DNA of 64,000 bases, taken from positions 1 to 64,000 of IMG/VR virus record IMGVR_UViG_3300008459_000024. One strand, 5' to 3'. Below, piece after piece: positions 46,701-54,725 of the stretch (position 1 is the stretch's first letter; every line of letters begins with the position of its first letter). This DNA comes from a virus. The notes below the pieces were generated by a model. That model searched no databases, was not told the origin of the DNA, and saw nothing but the letters and a program-made list of their open reading frames with translations. Position numbers and translations under genes: made by a program.

Positions 46701-46850
46701 TAAGTCACATTCTAAATTAACATACATTACCAAGTCTTCTTGGTTAATTGTTCTTGGTTCGGGTAAATTTTGGTCATTATAAACCCTATTAGGGTCTACA
46801 ACAAATATATTATCAAAATTACTCTCTACATATATGTTTTTACTTGCCAT
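40755..46850 (-). CDS. Very large baseplate hub-type protein (about 2031 aa)
   Basis: I start at MASKNIYVESNFDNIF (46850), seven codons inside a longer frame, because this limits overlap with the gp53-like gene to 11 nt. N-terminal residues about 145-210 (FFNYPWPVFYLTLKGYYG, FEIELTFRTEQF) look like a tube/hub-type beta-domain. Residues about 1720-1780 (RCLGNMMIQPTNYFVLRNV, then FAGSYYITEVVHTIAPGEFST) match the pattern of gpD/gp27-like hub proteins (p-x-x-y-f-x-l-r ... F-x-G-x-Y-x-I-x-x-V-x-H-x-I-x-x-G-x-F-x-T). T4 gp27 is about 391 aa, so this protein is about five times longer, and the middle 1500 residues are unexplained. Hub role is inferred. Confidence 0.65.
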   Translation of the reverse strand: MASKNIYVESNFDNIFVVDPNRVYNDQNLPEPRTINQEDLVMYVNLECDLVPRSRLVRGTEGNSGQLIQVAAGTVNFLNPNGNQELTTNWTDLQEGIPNQNTINKELLGITRIVFNVGLSFVPEVQVTLEDIRGRSLFEGGDDSAYSVFFNYPWPVFYLTLKGYYGKATKTRLYLNNFYTSMNANSGNFEIELTFRTEQFSVLKDVQYADLFAVPQMYTKKFSNNQQVDQTTQIGGNNKSVSEITTYRGYEKIKLVYSNYKKKGLIPESFPELTVPQLINKLDNFVNITLGEYGKLSFNSFTDFENYRSSIINYNGEIFTKSNSWFSTYMDLKNPFIITENDVDYEIYTFKPEQLTNSVTALSVLEETISRNNQILNNNPTFGEGGSKEIKVPITLSSLIMPTLSISQVDILKTLTKRNGTPPTQEQIDLFGTELELIFANANSLLDVEVSPFYRLDGDGYYANLSEKIRQDLKASENEIENNLSEELDRILESSSGLGFKPTVKNVIAVILASAEAFLLLLDDVHTKAFDNRDSTFRRNAVSSGGSPELSDIIENLPDSPVYPWPQFVVEKKVNNNTVYENAYPGDSDYISVTRANDFTIWPEVEFVEEFVKGYLKRDLDPPANNQTINLTAVNRNIISGFDTPSTNNPYSNLETVNFLFEIYERILTISQYQGFTRLISDVILKYLPDAESENIVNGISKQSYDLVELLKNFKFSPIEFKNYLKSITLNGTTDKWIKLQNGILNTEYLKSEIDNNFKILDTDLPEVKVTLESEGVIESYLGQSATNPVYFTDTYPFISNTWNQNNLASSVDGFEFVSFNKTSDSLIYNSNIKKFANYTTPKTTGKTGDNNFNRPYTNFEVLTNTIVIPVNINSFYIDRTDTQVFTEGNLLYSTNTSLLSDTQTTSILNTPYFINALIQDIESVRQTTENPFVTSSYFFLNSLPLATLKEKYKSSNESIGNDLDYIAATIKKFGGVHSVPKLWVAKLGSVWYRYKKYIETGTDILSNSLTDFDKLNAYDPINGLYGTQYNILYNSNTVNIKLESTIGSDVGDIDYVNIGFYPKLINDFFYLVNGVNIYNPSDAGLTVQTIQDAINNRIQSGEIIILLPNSSKINRVNYTATSSLFLNAWSILIKNIATNKYVTVPSFGGTVNQTEKECFSVTGLVNPIMGNSSMYNGSARLLWGAPNYGYFNTSTISLPAPDEYFKVINTNSTLQSSFDLVSDSTYSKIEELFSVFQKDELDIIEQEFLNYSKTRFEVTNNFTLHQNMIDLFQYDYKVLGNNDDDVVIKIQNDQINNFVSTMAGLLSENFIMVKGNPNNFNPQSFSSLSSNPLNYSQVEVDYNSGTPNAVPTTANTITLSVSLANYPEEWKTLKTHVGFSTINELVYSDTGSYITDFFPVMNIGFTINNIEYYSSLIKVFASQKLLDPTLTKDSFVTLLDSYFADIEDFQNNLFTQTFQTLTGKLPQTVKTENDLSDSPLKSYLTKVELYDLFKSLNDKWVAGNNYSSQTLLEDVLLLDRANRNISDQIIVNVTELTKTLKNSSQKTQTYEIIENIIRENGFIISYNPIYINYYNSITPQGDNQNNEDPEELFADKLFGVFDNVDFQETKPKMVCVYQQKPSEQLNNKNINNGYNSDSFDLSKTSANPIIENQFGKTDWALSNKTVGFAVDFGLQNQNVFTSINVSQDNGEATSESLDANFRLATSQSGSRTNTQSVSLYNVFKTRQYKARIRCLGNMMIQPTNYFVLRNVPMFAGSYYITEVVHTIAPGEFSTDFTGQRQKVTTLPYVNPILMSLKRQLITDARNNYSNKVSRAATATNTTTNINQQQTNTTKSLIQKRKPASSQICEPAQPYSTYASTNPVETNFTISDIVSKINGLTTDVNSRKILLTLILSFSYDAASTKIKTWNNNLILARLDGGIWGGTLSSFFNEEFICLDDENGSTNTYAVFETPEKSLTFINSKFVPVYLNSVTNFTDINEFATQFVKQLINDTGTTTNYYDTYKTNNPDSVTQLETNVKTYFNLASANGI

Positions 46851-47163
46851 AATAATAAAAATATTGGTCAATTGCCGACTTATAATCTAACAAAGACGGT
46901 GTTAAAGGAAACGGTATAGTCAATATGGTATTATCAGTAATGTTTAATTCAGAACCTCCTTGTATCCCATTTGCTTGTAATATTAACCATCCAAAAAAAG
47001 GAGTTCCGTAATATAGTTGGGATATCTTATCTAATCTTGATGTGTTGATTTTATATACGTGAGTTTTGTCTGTAGATTTTGAAGGTAACTTAACATACGG
47101 TACCACAGTTTGCATACCATTAGAAACTAAGTTTTGATATCGATTATAATATAAATCAGCCAT
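46840..47163 (-). CDS. 53: Baseplate wedge protein gp53-like (LysM-like)
   Basis: 107 aa. RLDKISQLYYGTPFFGWLILQANGI followed by NTILTIPFPL (quoted in part: DKISQLYYGTPFFGWLIL) matches the LysM-like pattern in gp53/gpX-type baseplate proteins: d-x-Ia-x-x-yYG-x-p-x-yW-x-I-x-x-aN-g, then a P-x-x-l strand. Such proteins help attach wedges to the hub or tube. T4 gp53 is longer (about 196 aa), so only the core is retained. It starts 1 nt inside the stop of the 1544-aa gene. Confidence 0.75.
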   Translation of the reverse strand: MADLYYNRYQNLVSNGMQTVVPYVKLPSKSTDKTHVYKINTSRLDKISQLYYGTPFFGWLILQANGIQGGSELNITDNTILTIPFPLTPSLLDYKSAIDQYFYYYGK

Positions 47164-50100
47164 TATTCAAATATTTTTTTACCATTATATGTTGATAGGT
47201 CACTATTCTCATTAACTGTTTGGTAGATAGATTTAATCTGAGTACCTTGTGTTTCCGTGGCACCTGATGTATTAAATGTAAACAATCTTTCTTTATTTGA
47301 TATAGTAATTCCATTAACTTGCGGGTTATAATCTTTATACGTTTGGTAATCAGTTCCTTCAATAAATGTATTGAATTGAGTTAACCATAAGTTATATTCC
47401 TCATCAAAAATGGTTGCCAAGTTTTCACAAATATTGTCAACTAATCCAACAGTTGTCCCTGAAGAACTTGAACTTAAATTCTCAGTTAATTTACTCTTAA
47501 AGTTATTTCTTAAATCAATATCTAAAAATACTTTAGATAATAGTGTAAATGTTCGGTTATTATACTCGTCGGATAACCCACCGCTTATTGGTGTGAATAA
47601 TGTACTATTCTCAAGTCCATCAACAATAATGTTATTACTTCCAAGTAACGTATAATAATTTTGGAAATTTGTCGCAATTTCTGTATAGTCAGTAGTTAGC
47701 TCAACATCTGAAGATGAAATACCTGATATAATGTAAACTTTAGGTTGACCGTTTGTTAATATTTTACCATCAGTTAAATTAGATATTAAATCTAACTTTC
47801 TAAACACTTGATATGATTCCGCTTGTAAATCTGAAACAGACTGAATTGTTGTAAATATTGAACTAATTTCACTTGAGTAATAATCATTAATAAAATTAGT
47901 ATAGTTATTTTTAACAACATTTACATCTGAATTAGTAACGTATGGGTCAGAATCCAATGAACTAATTATAGTATCATTCTCCGAATCAATATCACTAATA
48001 ATTTGGTCTTTTAAAGCTAGTAATCTTTGTTCAACATTTTTAGGTTTACCTAAAATTTTAACTTCATTAGTTGATGGATTTTTCAAATTATCAAAATATC
48101 CTGTAGAGTAATTTCTTTCAGTAATAATTTGTTTCCAAATACCATAATTGTATTCTTCAATAATTGTCTTATACGTATTTGTAATATTCGTGAAATAACT
48201 TTTTGCCGACTCAACTGCTGTACCAAAGAATTGTGTATATTGGATATCTCCTGTCTGAGTTGCCCCACTAGGTACATTAAGTGTTATTGTTCCAATAGTC
48301 GTTCCTCCATCATTTTGTAAAATATTGTTCACATCATTTAATCCTGCCAAAGGTTCTTGGTTAACAATTGCATTTAAAAATGCAGAATCTAATACGGTTG
48401 TATCTTCAGTAACATCCGCCCTATCATCATACATTTCAGTGTTAGCATAATAATTAAACGACAAAGCATTTTGTAATTTTGCTACAGGTTCTTTTAACCC
48501 GTGACCACCTATCATATCAAAAGACATCGTAACTGAAGCAATCATCGGTTGGATTCCAATCCCTTCGGGATTTAAATCTAATAAATCCTCATCGTAATCA
48601 AACTTGATAGAATTAGGAACGATTTTAGTATTAAAAAAATCACCAATTCTCAAAATTAAAATTGGTGGTCTACCAAAATTAGTATTGAACGAATCAGATG
48701 TAATTAATTTACCTGTATCCGTTTTTGTAGGTATTGTATTTCCAGGTCTTGTACATTGATTCAAAAAAACCAATCTTGAGTTCAATCCTTCAGGAGTAAT
48801 TGAGTGGAATGCCGGATGGAAATATTTAATCTTCGTTTTAATTGAGTCGTAAACAAAAGGTGATTGAGCGTTTAACATCTCAAAATAATCAGATTCCTTT
48901 AATAATCCCCTCAATACTTTTTTAGTTATGTTTTGACTAATATTAGTTTCGTTAATTGTTTGTTTTGGTTTATTACCAATTAACGTTTGTTGATTTGGAT
49001 TAGACTGATTAGTTTGATTGTCCCCCTGTACCGAATTATCAGGAGGAAATGGTGTAATAATAATATTTTTAAACCTAAGAGCTCTACATGCCATTGCCGT
49101 AGGGGAATACACATCTTGTAAACCTCCGAGTGTTTGGTTACAATTAATTGCATCAAAATTACCACCTTTAATTTCAGCATTAGAACTTAACTCAGGTTCT
49201 GAAACAATGATTAATTCCTTATCTCCATATTTTTCCAAGGTACCACCTTCAATAACTCGACTATATATCCAAGTTTTAACACTTTCCAATTCACTATTAA
49301 CAAAATTTTGTGAGCCAGCATCTGAAGTACCAATCTTTTTAGTTCCGTATAAAATAACTTTAACCTGACCTTTTTTACTTGTAAGGATTGATGAGATTTC
49401 ATCAATTATAGTATCAACTTGTGAATTGTTTGTTTCAATAACTGTATTAAAAAATGTTTCACATTGTCCTGATAAATCACCACTTTGTTGTAAAAATACA
49501 GGTAAATTATTTACATATTCGTCATACGCATTCCCATAACCACCACCACCAATTGTATCATTAAAATAAAACCCATAATTCTCATACTCGGAATTGAATG
49601 TTTGTTCAGGATTTTGAACAGGACTATCATTATTACTATTAATAGCTTGCCCGACTAACTGTAATTGTTCATTTGTCGAGTTGGGGTTCTGTAGCACTTC
49701 TTGGTATGCCTCTTGTAATGTCTTTAAATCTAATGTATTAAATCTTCTTGCAAGTTCATAAATATCATATTTTTTAAGCCCCGCAAAAAATGAATCAACA
49801 ACTTCATTTACAGTTTGTGAGTTTTCATTTTGCAACGCTTTGTTAACAATTAAATTTAACACTGAAGGATGGTCAACCACAATTTTAAAACTTAGGTTAC
49901 CACTTCTCTTAGTATTTTTGTATGTATAAATTGGTTCGGGTCTACCTAAAAATTCATTATCAGTAAAACTAGGTGTCGAATCATCGTCAAAACTTAATTC
50001 ATATGGTGGAAACCACATAACTCTACCTCCATTTGGTCCCTTTTCACATTCAGGTAATTCATTATATTCAGCACTTCCCTTCCAAGCTAAATTCTCAATT

Positions 50101-51794
50101 GAGAACATATACTTTTTAACACTAGCATTTGGTGATTGTGGATTTAAAATATTTGTAGAACCTTTTTTATTTACAGGGGCAATGTTTAAGTTATAAGTAG
50201 AATCTAATACCGAATACGAGAATCTTCTAATATTACCATTAGTTTCATTACCACTTGTATTTGCAATTGTTGATTGGAGATTAGAATACGTAAAATATGG
50301 AGTATCTTTTGTGAAAACTCTTCCGTACTCTTGACCTACTTCCTTACCATTTTTATTAACAAATCTTCTTACTTTTGAACCTTTAGTTATTTCTTTATAT
50401 CCATCAAAAAACACTTTAGATACTTGGTTAATTGCGTTACCTACGTGACTTAGTCTATCTCCACCTTTTTTAGGTGTTGAATCAATAATTCTTTGAGTCT
50501 CGTCTAAAATTGAACCGGGTTTAAACTCATAGTTACTTGATAAAACTTGTTCGTAAAATGGAGATATTTGGTTAAAAGTATCACTCTGTCCAAAAGATTC
50601 TCCCCCTTGTCCTATTTTTTTACCAGCATCCGCATTTGTATCAGTACTACCCCAAACAAATCCCCCGTCAAAACTTGGTCTCTCCGTGTAAGATTTACCG
50701 GCCAAACCAAACTGATAGTTATTATCACCTTCATAAAGTTTACCAGCTCTGTCAGGACCATAAACAATGGTACCTGTAACATTACCATAAGCATCTGTCG
50801 GAACTTGGTCAGGTGGAGAATTAATTTCTTGTAACTCAGCCTGTTCAGAACCAATATAATAATTCGTTAAACTTTCACCCTTATTGAATAAATTGGCAAC
50901 CGCCTGTATTCCTTGTATTTGACTTACATATGGAGGTTTAAATCTATTGTATCCTATGTTATTAAACATAGCACTTCTCTGTCCACTTCCTGTATTTTGT
51001 AAGAACTTCTCAGAAGGATTTACTAAATTCTTTAATTTATTAAAAAATTTACCCGTAAGTTTACCGACAGTAGTATTAGCGAGTAACTGACCCGCTTTAG
51101 TTTTTTGTCTCTCAGGTTGTGTAAAATATTCACCCTCAATTGGAGAAACAGGGAAATAGGTTCCCGTTAGTCTTTCCAACCAAAAAACACTCATGTCAAT
51201 CGCACCATCAGGTACTGTAATTGTATAATCTTGATAAACTAATGGTTGTTGTCCTGATACTAATAAAGACGCACTGAATGGGTCCTCAAAGGCTTGGAAG
51301 TTAACTCGTCCCACCGTATATCTTTCAACCTGAACCGCGATTCTTTCTTCAAAAAGTCCTCTTAACTGAGCGGCCGCCAATTGTTGTAAGTAGGAATCCT
51401 GACTAATAACCGGATTACTATTTAGAATATCCACAGGACTATAATTTGAAATAACAAACTGAGGATATTCTGAAGATTGTCTTAGAGCATTTGCAGTTCT
51501 TAAATCAAGAGAAACAGGTGTAGGTCTTATTGGGTATCCGACAATAGTACCTGCATCGATATAATCATTAGTATGATATCTATTTGGAATAGTCGATGAC
51601 TTAGCCTCAGTTTCAACTTCAGTACTTATATCATCTAAATCAATCGGAACTTGTACTCCCTGTACTACCTCATAGTTTTGAGGGTCCACAGACGAAGTAA
51701 ATGAACCCTCAATATTGTAAGGTTTTAGATTAAATTTAATTAATCTTTTTCTAAACTCCTCTGAACCATTAAATGAAAGTATATTCTCAGACAT
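47163..51794 (-). CDS. Large baseplate/tube-cap-like protein (1543 aa)
   Basis: The TTG at 51797 is immediately followed by an ATG (51794), which I take as the start. About residues 590-650: WFPPYELSFDDDSTPSF then FLGRPEPIYTYKNTKRSGNL. About 1080-1160: FGRPPILILRIGDFFNT, GIGIQPMIASVTMSFDMIGG and LQNALSFNYYANTEMYDDRAD. These two blocks resemble tube-like or baseplate-cap beta-domains, so the protein may cap or initiate the tail tube (the role of gp48/gp54 in T4). The position between tape measure and gp53 supports a baseplate centre. The exact family is not recognised. Confidence 0.6.
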   Translation of the reverse strand: MSENILSFNGSEEFRKRLIKFNLKPYNIEGSFTSSVDPQNYEVVQGVQVPIDLDDISTEVETEAKSSTIPNRYHTNDYIDAGTIVGYPIRPTPVSLDLRTANALRQSSEYPQFVISNYSPVDILNSNPVISQDSYLQQLAAAQLRGLFEERIAVQVERYTVGRVNFQAFEDPFSASLLVSGQQPLVYQDYTITVPDGAIDMSVFWLERLTGTYFPVSPIEGEYFTQPERQKTKAGQLLANTTVGKLTGKFFNKLKNLVNPSEKFLQNTGSGQRSAMFNNIGYNRFKPPYVSQIQGIQAVANLFNKGESLTNYYIGSEQAELQEINSPPDQVPTDAYGNVTGTIVYGPDRAGKLYEGDNNYQFGLAGKSYTERPSFDGGFVWGSTDTNADAGKKIGQGGESFGQSDTFNQISPFYEQVLSSNYEFKPGSILDETQRIIDSTPKKGGDRLSHVGNAINQVSKVFFDGYKEITKGSKVRRFVNKNGKEVGQEYGRVFTKDTPYFTYSNLQSTIANTSGNETNGNIRRFSYSVLDSTYNLNIAPVNKKGSTNILNPQSPNASVKKYMFSIENLAWKGSAEYNELPECEKGPNGGRVMWFPPYELSFDDDSTPSFTDNEFLGRPEPIYTYKNTKRSGNLSFKIVVDHPSVLNLIVNKALQNENSQTVNEVVDSFFAGLKKYDIYELARRFNTLDLKTLQEAYQEVLQNPNSTNEQLQLVGQAINSNNDSPVQNPEQTFNSEYENYGFYFNDTIGGGGYGNAYDEYVNNLPVFLQQSGDLSGQCETFFNTVIETNNSQVDTIIDEISSILTSKKGQVKVILYGTKKIGTSDAGSQNFVNSELESVKTWIYSRVIEGGTLEKYGDKELIIVSEPELSSNAEIKGGNFDAINCNQTLGGLQDVYSPTAMACRALRFKNIIITPFPPDNSVQGDNQTNQSNPNQQTLIGNKPKQTINETNISQNITKKVLRGLLKESDYFEMLNAQSPFVYDSIKTKIKYFHPAFHSITPEGLNSRLVFLNQCTRPGNTIPTKTDTGKLITSDSFNTNFGRPPILILRIGDFFNTKIVPNSIKFDYDEDLLDLNPEGIGIQPMIASVTMSFDMIGGHGLKEPVAKLQNALSFNYYANTEMYDDRADVTEDTTVLDSAFLNAIVNQEPLAGLNDVNNILQNDGGTTIGTITLNVPSGATQTGDIQYTQFFGTAVESAKSYFTNITNTYKTIIEEYNYGIWKQIITERNYSTGYFDNLKNPSTNEVKILGKPKNVEQRLLALKDQIISDIDSENDTIISSLDSDPYVTNSDVNVVKNNYTNFINDYYSSEISSIFTTIQSVSDLQAESYQVFRKLDLISNLTDGKILTNGQPKVYIISGISSSDVELTTDYTEIATNFQNYYTLLGSNNIIVDGLENSTLFTPISGGLSDEYNNRTFTLLSKVFLDIDLRNNFKSKLTENLSSSSSGTTVGLVDNICENLATIFDEEYNLWLTQFNTFIEGTDYQTYKDYNPQVNGITISNKERLFTFNTSGATETQGTQIKSIYQTVNENSDLSTYNGKKIFE

Positions 51795-51807
51795 CAAACA
51801 TTTTTAT

Positions 51808-51815
51808 TATAAATA
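51808..51815 (-). promoter_or_regulatory. TATTTATA motif, candidate late promoter
   Basis: Sense TATTTATA, 13 nt before the ATG at 51794 and 20 nt after the tape-measure stop. Confidence 0.42.
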
Positions 51816-51835
51816 GAATCTAAAATGTTTTTTAA

Positions 51836-53722
51836 TTATGCAGTTCGTGTCTCAGACGCCTTTTCAATCGCGAGTGATAATTTCTGTGCGTTTCCCGGTT
51901 TAGTTAACGCCGCCGCCATATCATCAACTTGTTTTTGGGTAAAGGTTCCGTCAGTCTTAAATATTAACTCCACTTTTCCGTTAACGTTTGTGTTATTTGT
52001 ATTTTGAGATGCTGGTTCAGTTGTAATTCCAGGAATATTTATTTCAGGTAATGATAATTGTGGGATTAAACTAGTTTCACCACCAAGGTTTAAACTTTTA
52101 GTAAAATTTTCCAAAGCGGCTTTAGCTGCATCTATTTGAGTTTGGAATCCTGAAAAATCAACACCAGTAAATCCTTGTAAACTTGTTGTTAGATTAGATA
52201 AAGCTCCTGTTAAGGCCCCTAATCCAGCAGAACCGGCAAACGACGCCAACGAAGTTGTTGCCTCCTTTAATTGTCCAAGAGCACCACTTATGTCAGCACT
52301 AGCTAAACTAGTAACAACACCTTGTAAATTATTATTGAATCCTGTTAAAAAAGTTTTAAAATCAGCATTACTCAAACTAAAATTATCAACGAACGCCTTT
52401 GAAGTTGATTGGTAAACAGTTAATGCCGATTTTAATATGTCCACCCCACCAAATTCAGCAAGGGCAAGACCAATAGCATTTTTATTTGCCATCTCAGTTT
52501 CTTTCTGTTGAGCCTCAATAGATTTTGTACTTTTATACCCCCCTTTAACGAATTCATCCGCACTTTGATTAATTTGATTGCTGGCCGTAATATACTCTTC
52601 TAATTCTATTTTTTGTCTATCGGTTAATTTATCCAACTCTTTTGTTATAGTTTCACCATCAGATGTTGTAAATGTAACTTGATACGAAAGTCCACCTTCT
52701 TTATTAGGTAATAACTCCATCATACCTTCTAACTGCTGTAATTGACTTTGACTATAATCAAGATTTAATTCACTAAGTTGTTTAGTTCTTGACTGCATTT
52801 TAAGTAACTCACCTCCAGAACGTACTAAGTCTTGGTATGCAATTCCTGTCTGTTTTGATATCGCCTGTAAATCGTCAACAGAACTTGCAGGTACCTTAAA
52901 TTGTTGTGTTTCCTCATCAAACTCTAAGAATGTTGACGCCATGTCGGCAATTGCGGTTTGTAAATCATCAACCCTATTACGAGCAATATCTTGTAATGCA
53001 AAAGCATCTGTTAACTCAGCATTAACCACTCCCATTCTTTGGAAAAATGCCGCAGTTTCTAATGCCTTTTCAGGTGAGAATAAATCAGTTGCAAGACTAA
53101 AGGTTTCACTCATATCCAATTTCAACCTTCTCGATTGGATAGACATTTTGGTTAATCCTTCAATTCCATTATTAAATCCAAATTCATTTAATTTTGATAA
53201 ATTAGGAATAACATCGTCAGCAACTTGCGATAACGGTACTGAAAAATTCATAGCCTGTACCGCCATTACTTTGGTGTACTCACTAACGGAAGATATTTCT
53301 TTACCGATAGATGCAAAATTAGATATTAATTCTTTAGATGATACCCCAAGAACTTTAGAGTTTGCCAACAAATCAACCATTGATTTTTGTGAAATCACGG
53401 TTCGTCTACCAAACTCATCCATGTACTCTGACATATACTGAGTCGCCAAAGTAACTCCGTTGGCACCTTCTCCCATCACATTTAATTCCGTTGCCGCTTG
53501 TGCCAAATACCCTTGTAATGATTCGGCAAATTTATCAGAAGCACCGAGGGTTCTTTGGAAGTCTTTGGCGAAACTTTCAATCTGTGCGGCAGGGGTCAGT
53601 ATGTTCTTAATTTCAGAACCTGCATCTAAAAATGGCTGAGTAACATTCGCCATTTTTCCAACAGTCCCAATATCGAATGAAGACGCACTACCCGAATTAT
53701 CACCTGGTTTGAGTTGTAACAT
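51836..53722 (-). CDS. Tail tape measure protein
   Basis: 628 aa, mostly helical and Ala/Ser/Gln/Leu-rich, with long helices (EIKNILTPAAQIESFAKDF, SLQGYLAQAATELNVM) and hydrophobic Ala/Gly-rich segments near residues 470-520 (FAGSAGLGALTGALSNLT), typical of tape measure proteins. T4 gp29 is 590 aa, so a tail of similar length is expected. Its place directly after the tail-assembly-chaperone gene and tube gene is the classic one. A TATTTATA motif is 4 nt before the ATG. Confidence 0.78.
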   Translation of the reverse strand: MLQLKPGDNSGSASSFDIGTVGKMANVTQPFLDAGSEIKNILTPAAQIESFAKDFQRTLGASDKFAESLQGYLAQAATELNVMGEGANGVTLATQYMSEYMDEFGRRTVISQKSMVDLLANSKVLGVSSKELISNFASIGKEISSVSEYTKVMAVQAMNFSVPLSQVADDVIPNLSKLNEFGFNNGIEGLTKMSIQSRRLKLDMSETFSLATDLFSPEKALETAAFFQRMGVVNAELTDAFALQDIARNRVDDLQTAIADMASTFLEFDEETQQFKVPASSVDDLQAISKQTGIAYQDLVRSGGELLKMQSRTKQLSELNLDYSQSQLQQLEGMMELLPNKEGGLSYQVTFTTSDGETITKELDKLTDRQKIELEEYITASNQINQSADEFVKGGYKSTKSIEAQQKETEMANKNAIGLALAEFGGVDILKSALTVYQSTSKAFVDNFSLSNADFKTFLTGFNNNLQGVVTSLASADISGALGQLKEATTSLASFAGSAGLGALTGALSNLTTSLQGFTGVDFSGFQTQIDAAKAALENFTKSLNLGGETSLIPQLSLPEINIPGITTEPASQNTNNTNVNGKVELIFKTDGTFTQKQVDDMAAALTKPGNAQKLSLAIEKASETRTA

Positions 53723-53726
53723 TACT

Positions 53727-53734
53727 TATAAATA
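53727..53734 (-). promoter_or_regulatory. TATTTATA motif, candidate late promoter
   Basis: Sense TATTTATA with 4 nt before the tape-measure ATG (53722), downstream of the frameshift-extension stop (53743-53745). Confidence 0.45.
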
Positions 53735-53742
53735 ATGCGTTT

Positions 53743-53895
53743 TTAGTTTTCCGTCGCAGAACCAATTAGTCTATTGACAAGATAATTTCTCATATAGATA
53801 GGCATTAACATAAAATCAGAATAAGATGTGTGTAGTCTTGAACCTAATATCATATATTGGTCCAATAAATTACTTAAATAATCAGAAGAAAGGAC
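53743..53895 (-). CDS. Frameshift extension of tail assembly chaperone (50 codons)
   Basis: A frame offset +1 from the chaperone gene is open across its stop and continues for 50 codons to TAA at 53745-53743. It encodes VLSSDYLSNLLDQY, then MILGSRLHTSYSDFMLMPIY and a basic end (RNYLVNRLIGSATEN). It fills nearly all of the space up to the tape-measure start. If joined at the TTT TTT CGT site, the product is 295 aa (+1) or 296 aa (-2). Alternatively the internal ATG at 53853 could start a separate 36-aa protein. The layout matches the G/GT chaperone arrangement of other tailed phages. Confidence 0.62.
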   Translation of the reverse strand, partial: VLSSDYLSNLLDQYMILGSRLHTSYSDFMLMPIYMRNYLVNRLIGSATEN

Positions 53896-54631
53896 GAAAA
53901 AACTCCGCCCCAAAGGATATTCTTGCCAATACCTTTTTTCCTGACGGGGCTAAAACTTCTCTGTTTAAATCTAATTTAGGTTCATTCTCCATTATGAAGT
54001 TTGAAATAAACTTAGAATCCATGATTGGCATTTTACTTACAAAATCTTGAATGTCAGATATTTCTTTTGACCCGTCAATCTCAACAATTTGTTTTAATAA
54101 TTTATTAGTGACTGTAGGAGCGTATGATGAACCAACATAACCCTTACCATATTTGTTTAGTTCGTTTAACTCACCAAATGTCAATACTTTTAATTTAACA
54201 GACTTACCTGATTTTGGTAACACGACATTAAATAATCCGTTACTATCAGGTTCAACTGAAGGTTTTCTAAACTCAATTTCATCCAAACTAATTTCTCTTT
54301 GGAATTGTTTTCCCGTTTCAGGGTCAATTAATGTAAACTTATATTCACTACCAAATGATGTATTTCTTAGAAAAACTAAAATCGCCTCAATATCACCCTC
54401 CAACATATCTTCAGGTCTTAAATCGGGTTCATACATTTTTCCCCTAACTAAATTAATAATTAATTGTTGTCCGTCCATATTAGCCGCAGATGCCAACATG
54501 TTTTCGTCAACCGCAGTTAAGTAACCAACTTTAACACTTTTTTTATTAGTTTTGTAAAATTTACCTTCGCTAGGTAATTTTACAATATCATGAGGTAAGT
54601 TTAAATGTTCTTGAGCAATTTTGTTGTCCAT
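53882..54631 (-). CDS. 26: Tail assembly chaperone / gp26-like baseplate hub assembly protein
   Basis: 249 aa. DIVKLPSEGKFYKTNKKSVKV near the start, DLRPEDMLEGDIEAILVFLR near residue 75 and SFGSEYKFTLIDPETGKQF near residue 95 match the pattern of the T4 gp26-type baseplate family: LPS-G-x-x-Y, ...GD...iL...lR..sfG. These proteins are believed to be chaperones for the tape measure. It lies between tube (54726-55211) and tape measure (51836-53722), exactly where chaperone genes lie in other phages. Its last codons contain a slippery TTT TTT CGT (53902-53894), and an extension frame follows. Confidence 0.78.
   Translation of the reverse strand: MDNKIAQEHLNLPHDIVKLPSEGKFYKTNKKSVKVGYLTAVDENMLASAANMDGQQLIINLVRGKMYEPDLRPEDMLEGDIEAILVFLRNTSFGSEYKFTLIDPETGKQFQREISLDEIEFRKPSVEPDSNGLFNVVLPKSGKSVKLKVLTFGELNELNKYGKGYVGSSYAPTVTNKLLKQIVEIDGSKEISDIQDFVSKMPIMDSKFISNFIMENEPKLDLNREVLAPSGKKVLARISFGAEFFRPFF
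53894..53902 (-). promoter_or_regulatory. Candidate frameshift site TTT TTT CGT
   Basis: In the zero frame the codons are GAG TTT TTT CGT CCT. Moving +1 from TTT to TTC keeps tRNA-Phe paired; UUU CGU is also the core of the influenza PA-X +1 site. A -2 slip in the T6 run gives the same new frame. Confidence 0.55.
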
Positions 54632-54681
54632 AAATGTTTTTTATTTAAAAATATCTTTACATACCACTTTTGTAAACAAAA

Positions 54682-54702
54682 AAAGTCCCATTTAGGGACT
54701 TT
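54682..54702 (-). terminator. Rho-independent terminator after tail tube gene
   Basis: Eight-bp perfect stem AAAGTCCC / GGGACTTT with a 5-nt loop, followed on the minus strand by a run of seven T. It is 23 nt after the tube stop, allowing high tube expression relative to the chaperone. Confidence 0.86.
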
Positions 54703-54725
54703 AATTTTGAATATTTGTAAGTTTT

